Source: CAYVQF01 sp964454015
Lineage (GTDB): Bacteria > Myxococcota_A > Bradymonadia > UBA4248
DNA: 64,000 nt
Assembly: GCA_964454015.1 (NCBI GenBank)
Contig: CAYVQF010000004.1
Coordinates: 156,533-220,532, forward strand
Direction of reading: 5' to 3'
Made by a program: the position numbers and the translations under genes. This document shows, in pieces, positions 56,851-64,000 of this stretch (positions within the stretch are counted from its first letter, which is position 1; each line of letters opens with the position of its first letter). The notes beneath the pieces are model-generated. The model was given only the letters and a program-made list of their open reading frames with translations, ran no database searches and was not told the DNA's origin.

Positions 56851-57338
56851 TCTTCAAACAGCCGACGCGTTATTTTCTCGTCTCTGGTCATTCTGAAGGC
56901 TATGCGCCCTTGAATGCGTTCGATCAATCTCTTCTCAACGCTGGCGTGGGTGACACCAATTTGGTGCGGATGAGCTCCATTTTGCCTCCCCACTGCCAGC
57001 GCATCGAGCCGGTGCTGTTGCCCTACGGGGCGCTGGTACCGGTGGCCTATGCGGACATCATGTCGAGCACGCCCGGCGAGTATATCGCTGCGGCCGTGGC
57101 GATAGGTGTGCCCTTCGACGATGCCTTGCCCGGCCTGATCATGGAGCACCATGGGGTGGGCCGGCTGGTAGACATCGAGGCCAAGGTGCGGGAGATGGCA
57201 GCGCAAGGGATGGCCTTCCGCAATCGCGAGATCCGCGAGATCCTCTCCATTGGGATCGAGCACCGCGTGGAGAGCCACGGCGCTGCTTTCGCTGGTGTGG
57301 TCCTTTGGGACGAGTCTTCCCGAGGTCCCTTGAGCTGA
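56847..57338 (+). CDS. pdaD: Pyruvoyl-dependent arginine decarboxylase
   Basis: 163 residues. Converts arginine to agmatine; the pyruvoyl group forms by self-cleavage at Ser43-Ser44 in NLVRMSSILPPH. Further family motifs: GVGDTNLVRMSS, PVAYADIMSSTPGEYIAAAVAIG, and GAAFAGVVLWDE at the C-terminus. Length fits the archaeal/bacterial PvlArgDC family. ATGA overlap with speD means the two are made together: agmatine plus decarboxylated AdoMet could give N1-aminopropylagmatine and then spermidine. No speE or speB is in the window. Confidence 0.93.
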   Translation: MIFKQPTRYFLVSGHSEGYAPLNAFDQSLLNAGVGDTNLVRMSSILPPHCQRIEPVLLPYGALVPVAYADIMSSTPGEYIAAAVAIGVPFDDALPGLIMEHHGVGRLVDIEAKVREMAAQGMAFRNREIREILSIGIEHRVESHGAAFAGVVLWDESSRGPLS

Positions 57339-57345
57339 AGGTTTG

Positions 57346-57410
57346 CGCAGCGTCCTTGCTGCGTGTTGCCTTTCCAACGCGACGCCGCCTCCGGGTGGCG
57401 TTTGCTTTTT
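57346..57410 (+). terminator. Tandem hairpins ending the speD operon
   Basis: CGCAGC-GTCCTT-GCTGCG (57346-57363) is followed by ACGCCGCC-TCCG-GGTGGCGT (57382-57401, 8-base stem with one G-T pair and a tetraloop) and TTGCTTTTT. The second is a good intrinsic terminator; it ends exactly at the ribosome-binding site of uvrB. Confidence 0.7.
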
Positions 57411-57422
57411 GGAGAGATGTCC

Positions 57423-59417
57423 ATGCCGCCTTTTCGGATCGCGTCGAAGTTCACGCCGCGTGGGGATCAGCCCCAGGCCATCGATGAGCTGGTGCAGGGG
57501 CTGGAGCAAGGGGTCAAGGCCCAGACCCTGCTGGGGGTGACGGGCAGCGGCAAGACCTTCACCGTCGCGCAGGTCATCGAGCGGGTGCAACGCCCGACCT
57601 TGATCATGGCGCCCAACAAGACCCTGGCGGCCCAACTCTTCAACGAGTATCGCGAGCTTTTTCCAGACAACGCCGTCGAGTTCTTCGTCTCCTACTACGA
57701 CTACTATCAGCCCGAAGCCTACGTCCCCTCGACGGACACCTTCATCGAGAAAGATTCGGCCATCAACGACGCCATCGATCGCATGCGGCACGCCGCGACC
57801 CACGCGCTGTTGACCCGCGACGATGTGATCATCGTCGCCAGCGTCTCCTGCATCTATGGCTTGGGCACGGCTGAGGCCTACATTGGGATGCGGGTGGAGG
57901 TGCGCACGGGCCAGCGCCTGGATCGGGACGAGCTGTTGCGGCGCCTGGTGGGTATCCAGTACAGCCGCAACCAGATCGACTTCCATCGCGGGACCTTTCG
58001 GGTGCGAGGCGATACGGTCGAGATCTTTCCCGCCTATGAGAATGCGCGCGCCATCAGGGTGACCTTCTTTGGGGACGAGGTGGAGTCCATCCACGAGGTC
58101 GATTCCCTGCGCGGGGCCCTGCTGCAGAAGCTGGACAAGGTCTCGGTCTTTCCGGCGACCCACTACGTGGTGACGCCCGAGCGGCGGCAGATCGCCATCC
58201 AGGAGATCAAAGGCGAGCTGGTCGAACAGGTCGAGGCGATGCGCCGGGAAGGGCGCCTGGTCGAAGCCCAGCGCCTCGACCAACGCACCACCTTCGACCT
58301 CGAGATGTTGGTCACCATGGGCTATTGCAGTGGCATCGAGAACTACTCTCGTCATCTTACGGGACGCGCTGAGGGGGAGGCACCGCCCTGCCTGATCAAC
58401 TACTTTCCCGCCAATTTCCTCCTGGTCATCGATGAGTCCCACGTCACGGTCCCGCAGATCGGGGGCATGTACCGCGGCGACCGATCGCGCAAGCAGACCT
58501 TGGTCTCTTATGGCTTTCGCTTGCCCAGTGCGCTGGACAACCGGCCGCTGCGCTTCGATGAGTTCGATGCCCTCGTCAATCAAGTGATCTACGTCTCGGC
58601 GACCCCCGGCGACTTTGAGCTCGAGGCCTCAGAGGGGGTCATCGTCGAGCAGATCATCAGGCCCACGGGGCTGCTCGACCCCGAGGTCCTGATGCGGCCT
58701 GCCCAGGGCCAGGTCGACGACGCCCTGGCTGAGATCCGCCAGGTGATCGCCCGCCAAGGTCGCGTCCTGGTGACCACCCTCACCAAGCGCATGGCCGAGG
58801 ACCTCACGGAGTACATGGCCGAGACGGGGCTGCGGGTGCGCTACCTGCACAGCGACATCGACACGCTGGAGCGCTCCGCCCTGCTGCGGGATCTGCGTCT
58901 GGGGCGCTTCGATATTTTGGTGGGGATCAACCTCCTGCGCGAGGGGCTCGACCTGCCCGAGGTCGCCCTGGTGATCGTCTTCGACGCCGACAAAGAGGGC
59001 TTCTTGCGCTCGCGCCGTTCTCTGATCCAGACCATTGGACGGGCTTCGCGCAATGTCCACGGGCGGGTCATCCTCTATGCCGACCGCGAGAGCGACGCCA
59101 TCATCGCGGCGACCCAAGAGACCCAGCGGCGGCGGAGCCGGCAGCACGCCCACAACGTGGCCCATGGCGTCACGCCGCAGAGCGTGGTGACGGCGATCCA
59201 TGACCTGGCTGCCCACGTCCCCCCCGAGGCGGGTGAACCGGCGTCGGCCCGGGCCGAGAACGATGATGCCTTGACGCCAGCGGAGCTCGAGGGCAGGATT
59301 GCCAAGCTGCGCGCGAAGATGCACGCTCTGGCCGCCAAACTCGCCTTTGAAGAGGCGGCCCAAGTGCGCGATCGCATTCGCGCCCTGGAAGCGCGTGCCC
59401 TTGGCTGCGCAGAATGA
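57423..59417 (+). CDS. uvrB: Excinuclease ABC subunit UvrB
   Basis: 664 residues. DNA-damage recognition helicase of nucleotide excision repair. Walker A GVTGSGKT near residue 40, TLIMAPNKTLAAQL, the beta-hairpin SYYDYYQPEAYVPSTDTFIEKD, helicase motif DESHVTVPQ, motif V/VI GINLLREGLDLPEV and QTIGRASRN, and a C-terminal UVR domain (LRAKMHALAAKLAFEEAAQV). The ATG at 57423 follows GGAGAG by 6 bases; an ATG 6 bases earlier is also in frame. Its ribosome-binding site abuts the upstream terminator. No LexA box was searched for by computation. Confidence 0.97.
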   Translation: MPPFRIASKFTPRGDQPQAIDELVQGLEQGVKAQTLLGVTGSGKTFTVAQVIERVQRPTLIMAPNKTLAAQLFNEYRELFPDNAVEFFVSYYDYYQPEAYVPSTDTFIEKDSAINDAIDRMRHAATHALLTRDDVIIVASVSCIYGLGTAEAYIGMRVEVRTGQRLDRDELLRRLVGIQYSRNQIDFHRGTFRVRGDTVEIFPAYENARAIRVTFFGDEVESIHEVDSLRGALLQKLDKVSVFPATHYVVTPERRQIAIQEIKGELVEQVEAMRREGRLVEAQRLDQRTTFDLEMLVTMGYCSGIENYSRHLTGRAEGEAPPCLINYFPANFLLVIDESHVTVPQIGGMYRGDRSRKQTLVSYGFRLPSALDNRPLRFDEFDALVNQVIYVSATPGDFELEASEGVIVEQIIRPTGLLDPEVLMRPAQGQVDDALAEIRQVIARQGRVLVTTLTKRMAEDLTEYMAETGLRVRYLHSDIDTLERSALLRDLRLGRFDILVGINLLREGLDLPEVALVIVFDADKEGFLRSRRSLIQTIGRASRNVHGRVILYADRESDAIIAATQETQRRRSRQHAHNVAHGVTPQSVVTAIHDLAAHVPPEAGEPASARAENDDALTPAELEGRIAKLRAKMHALAAKLAFEEAAQVRDRIRALEARALGCAE

Positions 59418-59432
59418 CGAAAGGCTTGGCGC

Positions 59433-60176
59433 ATGACCCCCAACATTGAGCTTCGGCCAGGATGGCACCTGTGGCTCGCCCTCATGGGGCTGCTCCTCGC
59501 GGCCTGCGGCGGCGCGCCCCGCGCCGATGCCCACCGCGTCTACCCCGACGCCGCGGCCATGGACCACTACCAACGCTGGCTCGCCGCCGGCGAGCGCCCC
59601 GTCAGCCTCGACGCCTCTCAGCACGCGCTGCAGGGCCTGGCCTCGTGGTATGGCCCGGGCTTCGAAGGGCGCGCGACGGCCTCAGGCGAGCCCTTTGACA
59701 AGTACGGGCAAACGGCGGCCCACCGCAGCCTCCCCTTCGGCAGCATCGTCCGCGTTCGCCGCCCTGACACCCGACAATTCGTGGTGGTGCGCATCAACGA
59801 CCGCGGTCCCTTCGTCAGCGGCCGGGTCATCGACCTCTCCTACGGCGCTGCCCTGGATTTGGACATGATTCGCCAAGGCGTGGTCCCAGTCGAGGTGGAC
59901 GTCATCCACCTGGGCGATGGCCGCCGCTGGCGCAAAGCATCGGCCGCCACCCCCTCAGCCGTGGGCACCATGGTCTGGCGTCCACTCGCCCTGGGGCTGA
60001 GCGCCCCCTGGACCCTGGCCGCGCACATCGTCACGGCCCTGGGCTTCGATGTCGGGGCTGGCATGGCGACGCGTCCCTGGACGAGAGGCGTACCCAACCC
60101 TTCCCTTCCGGCGTCCCCCACATTCGCCAACCCGCACTTCCTCAACATCACGTTACACAACCCTAACAGAGTGTAA
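59433..60176 (+). CDS. rlpA: RlpA-like lipoprotein with DPBB domain
   Basis: 247 residues. Lipobox LLLAAC at the end of the signal peptide. The double-psi beta-barrel domain (~residues 65-150) has LASWYGPGFEGRATASGEPF, TAAHRSLPFGSIVRV, RINDRGPFVSGRVIDLSYGAA. RlpA proteins are septal lytic transglycosylases acting on denuded glycan, or are structural. The catalytic-type Asp in INDRGPF is present. The C-terminal tail lacks a SPOR domain and is short and unusual. It starts 15 bases after uvrB, so it may be read with it. Confidence 0.88.
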   Translation: MTPNIELRPGWHLWLALMGLLLAACGGAPRADAHRVYPDAAAMDHYQRWLAAGERPVSLDASQHALQGLASWYGPGFEGRATASGEPFDKYGQTAAHRSLPFGSIVRVRRPDTRQFVVVRINDRGPFVSGRVIDLSYGAALDLDMIRQGVVPVEVDVIHLGDGRRWRKASAATPSAVGTMVWRPLALGLSAPWTLAAHIVTALGFDVGAGMATRPWTRGVPNPSLPASPTFANPHFLNITLHNPNRV

Positions 60177-60178
60177 CG
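60151..60178. other. Inverted repeat across the end of the rlpA-like gene
   Basis: CGTTACAC (60151-60158) and GTGTAACG (60171-60178), perfect 8-base arms 12 bases apart, containing the rlpA-like stop codon. There is no T-run. The gap 60177-60322 to the convergent nudix gene has no gene. Confidence 0.4.
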
Positions 60179-60322
60179 CGAAACGTCAAACTGTTGGTGA
60201 ATGCATTTTTGGGGGAGCCGCGAGCGAATCATTTTGCGCGGCACTGGGGTGAGAGGTCACACGGAAGGAGGAAATTCCAACGGTGTCGAAATTTTCCACG
60301 GAATGTGGTGTTGCCGCCAGGT

Positions 60323-60916
60323 TCATGCTGTCGGGGGGGGCAGGAGGGCCAAGAACTCGTCCAGCATGCGCAGGCTCAGGCCCCAGATGCGTCGTCCTTG
60401 CCAATGGTAGCAGGGCAGGGCGTAGGTGTGTTGGTCATGACGATAGTCGAAGACGCTGCGGTGTTCGGGCTGCTGGAAAAAGCGGAGAGGGATCCACAAG
60501 GCCTCTTCGACTTCAGCGGGATCTGGACGCAGAAGGGGCAGGGTCGGCACGGCAAAGAGGAAGGGCTCGATGACGAGGGGGACGATGCGGCCGCTGGCCA
60601 TGGCTTGCAGATCCGAGAGGCGCCCCAGGTAGCGGCCGTGGACGCCCGGGTCGAAGCCCAGCTCCTCTTGGCATTCGCGTTGGGCCGCGGCGCGGCTGTT
60701 GGGATCGGCGGCTTCGATGCGGCCGCCGGGAAAGGCCATGTGCCCTGACCAGGGATCTTGGGGGTGGGCGGCGCGGCGGATGAACAAGAGCTCCCAGTCG
60801 CCACGGTCTTGGGTGCGATCATGGAGGACCAGGGCGACGGCGGCGCGGGGCGCTTGGCTGGTGACCTGCTGCCAGGCGTGGCGGGTGAGCATTTCTTGCA
60901 GCGCGTCGAAGGTCAT
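60323..60916 (-). CDS. Nudix hydrolase, CoA pyrophosphatase (NudL-like)
   Basis: 197 residues. Nudix box in the NudL/YeaB form: HMAFPGGRIEAADPNSRAAA followed by QRECQEELGFD, with the FPGGR-x-(D) layout of CoA-diphosphatases; likely splits CoA or oxidised CoA into phosphopantetheine and 3',5'-ADP. C-terminal part has PEFLFAVP-type strands (VIEPFLFAVPTLPLL, EVEEALWIPL). The ATG at 60916 overlaps the gatB stop (ATGA), so it is coupled to the amidotransferase operon. Cytoplasmic. Confidence 0.9.
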   Translation of the reverse strand: MTFDALQEMLTRHAWQQVTSQAPRAAVALVLHDRTQDRGDWELLFIRRAAHPQDPWSGHMAFPGGRIEAADPNSRAAAQRECQEELGFDPGVHGRYLGRLSDLQAMASGRIVPLVIEPFLFAVPTLPLLRPDPAEVEEALWIPLRFFQQPEHRSVFDYRHDQHTYALPCYHWQGRRIWGLSLRMLDEFLALLPPPTA

Positions 60917-62352
60917 GGCGGTGGGGCGCTCCTGAGCCAACGGTGGAGGGCGGCGGCGATGGCCTGGGGGTCGGCGTGAGCGCCGGCGGCGGCCATACAT
61001 CGCCCCATGAAGTAAGCACGAAGCTTCTCTTCACCAGCGCGCAGACGCGCGCTTTCGGTGGGATGGGCGGCCGCCACGCGGCACACCAGGGCGTCGAGGT
61101 CTGCGGGCGTCGCGGGGGCGGACGGTCCCTGCTGGGCGAGTAGCTCCGAGGGGAGGGGCTGGTTTGGGTCGTGGAGGCACTGCTGCAAGAGCGCGCGCAG
61201 GCTGGTGCTGCTCAGGGCTTGGGTGTCGAGGAGCCTGGCGGCGTCGGCGATTTGCCGTGCCTGCAGGGGCGGTGGCTGGTCTTTGGTCCCGTTGTCGCGT
61301 CGCAGGAGTCCACCGAGGAGGAGCTTGGCCAGGGTCTGCGGGTGAGGATAGATGTCGTGGGCGGCGCAGAAGGCGGCGTAAACCTGGGGATAGTTGGCGA
61401 GGCGTTGGGCGTCGTGCGGGTTGAGGGCGAAGTTCTGGCGCAGGGTCTCTTCGCGTTGGGTCGTGCTCGGGGGGAGGGCTTGGCGGGCGGAGGCGATGTG
61501 CTCCGCGGTGATGGTCAGGGGAGGGAGATCGGGCTCGGGCAAGAAGCGGTAGGCGGCGCTGTCTTCTTTGGCCCGCATGGCGCGCAAGGCCTGGCGGGCG
61601 TGGTTCCAAGAAAGGGTGGTAGGCGTGAGGGGGAGGCCGCGGGCGAGGCGATGGCGTTGGCGGTCGGCTTCGGCGGTGAGGGCTTGGGCGACGAAACGGA
61701 AGCTGTTGAGGTTTTTGATTTCGCAGCGGACCCCTGGGGCTTGGCCGGGGCGACGCAGGGAGAGGTTGGCGTCACAGCGGAGGTGGCCTTGGTCGAGGTG
61801 GCCGAGGGTGACGCCGGCGTCGACGAGGCAGCGGTGGAGGGCGCGGAGGAAGTCGGCGGCGTGCTGGGGTGAGCTGAGGCTTGGGGCGGTGACGATTTCG
61901 ATGAGGGGGATGCCGGCGCGGTTGTGGTCGATGCCGCAGGTGTGGGGGTCGAGTTGGAGGCGTTTGGCCGTGTCTTCTTCGAGGTGAATGCGGGTGATGG
62001 GGCAGGTGTGGTCGCGGCCCTGGCTGGTGAAGCGGAGCTGTCCTGGGCCGGCGATGGGGTGGTGATCTTGGGTGATTTGGTAGCCTTTGGGGAGGTCGGG
62101 GTAGAAGTAGCTCTTGCGGGCGAAGGTGGAGACGGGGTGGATGTGGCAGCCGAGGGCGATGGCGGCGCGGAGGGCCAAGTGGACGGCGTGGCCGTTGAGG
62201 GTGGGGAGGGTGCCGGGGAGGCCGAGGCTGATGGGGTGGCAGGCGCTGTTGGGGGGGGCGTTGGGGATGATGGCTTCGGGGGAGAAGAGTTTGGTGCGGG
62301 TGGCGAGCTGGACGTGGACCTCGAGGCCGATGAGGGTCTCCCAGTGGGTCAT
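60913..62352 (-). CDS. gatB: Aspartyl/glutamyl-tRNA(Asn/Gln) amidotransferase subunit B
   Basis: 479 residues. Kinase-like subunit that activates misacylated Glu-tRNA(Gln) with ATP. Motifs: IGLEVHVQLATRTKLFS at the N-terminus, KSYFYPDLPKGYQITQ, ARIHLEEDTAK-like ITRIHLEEDTAK, HNRAGIPLIEIVTAP, RCDANLSLR and CEIKNLNSFRFV; a GatB/YqeY helical tail follows. The ATG at 62352 overlaps the gatA stop as ATGA. An in-frame TTG/ATG 15 bases up is less likely. Normal length. Confidence 0.97.
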   Translation of the reverse strand: MTHWETLIGLEVHVQLATRTKLFSPEAIIPNAPPNSACHPISLGLPGTLPTLNGHAVHLALRAAIALGCHIHPVSTFARKSYFYPDLPKGYQITQDHHPIAGPGQLRFTSQGRDHTCPITRIHLEEDTAKRLQLDPHTCGIDHNRAGIPLIEIVTAPSLSSPQHAADFLRALHRCLVDAGVTLGHLDQGHLRCDANLSLRRPGQAPGVRCEIKNLNSFRFVAQALTAEADRQRHRLARGLPLTPTTLSWNHARQALRAMRAKEDSAAYRFLPEPDLPPLTITAEHIASARQALPPSTTQREETLRQNFALNPHDAQRLANYPQVYAAFCAAHDIYPHPQTLAKLLLGGLLRRDNGTKDQPPPLQARQIADAARLLDTQALSSTSLRALLQQCLHDPNQPLPSELLAQQGPSAPATPADLDALVCRVAAAHPTESARLRAGEEKLRAYFMGRCMAAAGAHADPQAIAAALHRWLRSAPPP

Positions 62353-63809
62353 GGCGTGACTCCGCAAGGCAGTGGGAGCGGGTCGAGGAGGGCCTCGATG
62401 GCGCGGGCGAAGGCGATGAGGGTGGCTTCGGCGAAGGGGGCGGCGATGATTTGTAGTCCCAGTGGGCGTTGGTGGATGCGGGCGCAGGGGAGGCTGATGG
62501 CGGGTAGCCCGGCGAGGCTGGGGCCTACGGTCATGAGGTCCTGGTGGTAAGTGAGGATGGGGTCTTCGGGGGCTTGGAGGAGGAGGGGCGGGGCGCTGCG
62601 CGGGGTGGTGGGCGAGAGGAGCAGCGGGGTGGTGCGCAGGGCGCGGTGGAGAGCGGCGGTGATGGCGGCGCGGGCGGCCATGGCTTTGGGGTGGAGGCCG
62701 GCCTGTTGGCCTGCGGAGAGGATGTAGGTCCCGGTGATGATGCGGCGTTTGACTTCGCGGTTGAATCCGGCGGCGCGGCTTTGGCGGCGGATGTGGTGGA
62801 GGTCGGCGGCGGCGCGGGCCTGGCCGAAGCGGAGGCCGTCGTAGCGGGCGAGGTTGGAGGCGGCTTCGGCCATGGCGATGACGTGGTAGGCGGGGAGGGC
62901 CGTCTGGAGCTCGGGGAGGTGGATGTTGTGGAGCTCGAGGCCGGCCTTGGCGAGGCGCTGGAGGGTGTCTTGGTAGGCTTCGGCGGCGGCGGGCTCCATG
63001 GGGGCGGCGAAGAGTTCTTGGATGACGCCGACTTTCGCGGCGGCGAGGGCTGCCGGTGGGATCGCGCTCAGGCTAGGTGCGGGTCGCTGGGCGCAGGTGG
63101 CGTCGGCGGGGTCGGCGCCGGCGACCGCTTCGATGATGGCGGCGGCGGTGGTGACGTCGCGGGCCAGGGCGCCGGCTTGGTCGAGGGAGGAGGCGAAGGC
63201 GATCATACCGTAGCGGCTGACGCGGCCGTAGGTGGGTTTGAAGCCGACGCAGCCGCAGTAGGCGGCGGGCACGCGGACGGAGCCCCCCGTATCGGAGGCG
63301 ATGGCGCCCCAGGCCATGCGGGCGGCGATGGCGGCGGCGGATCCGCCTGAGGAGCCGCCGGGGCTGCGCTGCAGGTCCCAGGGGTTGCGGCAGGGGCCGA
63401 AGTCGCTGTGTTCGTTGGTGCTTCCCATGGCGAAGGCGTCCATGTTGGATTTGCCGAGGAGGATCGCGCCGGCTTGGCGCAGGCGGGCGGTGGCGGTGCT
63501 CTCGTAGGGTGGGATGAACTTTTCGAGGATGCGGGCGCCGCAGGTGGTGCGGAGGTTGCGGGTACAGAAGAGATCTTTGACGGCCATGGGGATACCCAAG
63601 AGGGGATGGTCTTCGCCGCGGGCGCGGCGCTGGTCGGCGGCATCTGCTTGGGCCAGGGCGTCGTCGGGGTCGATGGTGATGAAGGCGTTGATGTCGGGGT
63701 CGAGGCGTTGGATGGCGGTGAGGCAGGCGGTGGTGAGCTCGCGGCTGGAGCACTGTCCTTGGCGGAGGCTTTGGCGGAGTGCGGCGGTGTCGAGGTGGCG
63801 GAGATCCAC
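62349..63809 (-). CDS. gatA: Aspartyl/glutamyl-tRNA(Asn/Gln) amidotransferase subunit A
   Basis: 486 residues. Glutaminase of the amidase-signature family. The Ser-cis-Ser-Lys triad is visible: Lys in PMAVKDLFC, Ser in GGSSGGSAAA, and Ser in SDTGGSVRVPA; family stretch LLGKSNMDAFAMGSTNEHSDFG and GFKPTYGRVSRYG follow. GTG start at 63809, with no strong ribosome-binding site, 18 bases after the gatC stop. GatCAB makes Gln-tRNA(Gln), and possibly Asn-tRNA(Asn), in organisms lacking the direct synthetase. Confidence 0.97.
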   Translation of the reverse strand: MDLRHLDTAALRQSLRQGQCSSRELTTACLTAIQRLDPDINAFITIDPDDALAQADAADQRRARGEDHPLLGIPMAVKDLFCTRNLRTTCGARILEKFIPPYESTATARLRQAGAILLGKSNMDAFAMGSTNEHSDFGPCRNPWDLQRSPGGSSGGSAAAIAARMAWGAIASDTGGSVRVPAAYCGCVGFKPTYGRVSRYGMIAFASSLDQAGALARDVTTAAAIIEAVAGADPADATCAQRPAPSLSAIPPAALAAAKVGVIQELFAAPMEPAAAEAYQDTLQRLAKAGLELHNIHLPELQTALPAYHVIAMAEAASNLARYDGLRFGQARAAADLHHIRRQSRAAGFNREVKRRIITGTYILSAGQQAGLHPKAMAARAAITAALHRALRTTPLLLSPTTPRSAPPLLLQAPEDPILTYHQDLMTVGPSLAGLPAISLPCARIHQRPLGLQIIAAPFAEATLIAFARAIEALLDPLPLPCGVTP

Positions 63810-63827
63810 AGTGGGGCTCGGGTGGGT

Positions 63828-64000
63828 TTAGGGTGTGGGGAAGGTGAAGAAACCTTGGCGTTGGTTGGGGGCGTTGGCGAGGGCGTGTTCTGGGTCGAGG
63901 GGTGGTTCGGGGAGGTCGGGGCGGAGGTCGGTGGTGGGGGCGGTGGCGGCGCCGTGGGGGTCATCCGCGGGGAGTGGGATGGCGTCGAGGGGGGCGAAGA
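63828..64000 (-). CDS. gatC: Aspartyl/glutamyl-tRNA amidotransferase subunit C (5'-truncated by window edge)
   Basis: The C-terminal ~56 residues are visible. The frame reads FAPLDAIPLPADDPHG, then DLRPDLPEPPL, EHALANAPNQRQGFFTFPTP and stop at 63828-63830. LRPD, ALANAP and FFxxP are the GatC signature. It completes the gatC-gatA-gatB order. Confidence 0.9.
   Translation of the reverse strand, partial: FAPLDAIPLPADDPHGAATAPTTDLRPDLPEPPLDPEHALANAPNQRQGFFTFPTP

Noticed and set aside
56763..58583. Minus-strand open frame of 606 codons opposite pdaD and uvrB
   Set aside because: Covers two certain genes and has no conserved motif.
1..64000. CRISPR arrays, insertion sequences, prophage or plasmid genes
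   Set aside because: No regular direct repeats with spacers, transposase, integrase or phage structural genes were seen; repeats in the window are coding.

Overview
The window is high-GC, densely packed bacterial DNA with very high GC at third codon positions. It carries many secreted lipoproteins, an FG-GAP repeat protein, an IgGFc-binding-type protein, a Hanks-type kinase with a PEGA domain and a cysteine-rich surface lipoprotein. That set points to a myxobacterium-like (Myxococcota or related 'deltaproteobacterial') Gram-negative chromosome. This is inferred from gene content; no rRNA or marker tree is available here. No phage, IS element, CRISPR array or plasmid gene was seen.

Region by region: 1-6414 (+) is a run of a truncated mannose-6-phosphate isomerase, hypC, hypD, a tRNA-dihydrouridine synthase that resembles eukaryotic Dus3, and a DUF58/transglutaminase pair. 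6411-9389 (-) is an FG-GAP protein. 9767-15006 holds a small unknown protein, a DedA protein, a Ser/Thr kinase overlapping an Ig-like (Big_5) protein, and a POT peptide transporter. 15032-21977 (-) is a cell-envelope block: two lipoproteins (one a beta-lactamase-like serine hydrolase), a 1079-residue NlpC/P60 lipoprotein and a TIGR01777 epimerase. 22170-27689 holds two membrane proteins, then (-) a divergent MurC-like ligase and a small partner.

27784-39250 (-) is the most striking block. Five genes in one direction encode two alpha-amylase-type lipoproteins, a GlgX/isoamylase-type lipoprotein, an outer-membrane beta-barrel, and a lipoprotein with a TIG domain and five tandem ~130-residue modules. 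It looks like a starch/glycogen utilisation locus analogous to, but not homologous in layout with, the Bacteroidetes Sus system. 39621-43509 (+) holds two more lipoproteins. Many of the lipoproteins start their mature part with Cys followed by Asp-Asp or Asp-Glu, which may be a sorting signal.

43762-45561 (+) is a small operon (coiled-coil protein, RidA, PhaR-like regulator, zinc-ribbon protein) behind a good promoter with an operator-like inverted repeat. It is followed by a frame-disrupted gene (-), two lipoproteins, tRNA-Gln(UUG) with a fully structured leader, and a bifunctional proline dehydrogenase/P5C dehydrogenase. 52402-55959 (+) holds a TM-helix-repeat channel-like protein and a cysteine-rich lipoprotein. 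56248-57338 (+) is a polyamine operon (speD, pyruvoyl arginine decarboxylase) behind a strong promoter and a terminator-like leader hairpin. It is followed by uvrB and an RlpA-like lipoprotein. The window ends with the translationally coupled gatC-gatA-gatB-nudix operon (-), gatC being cut by the window edge.
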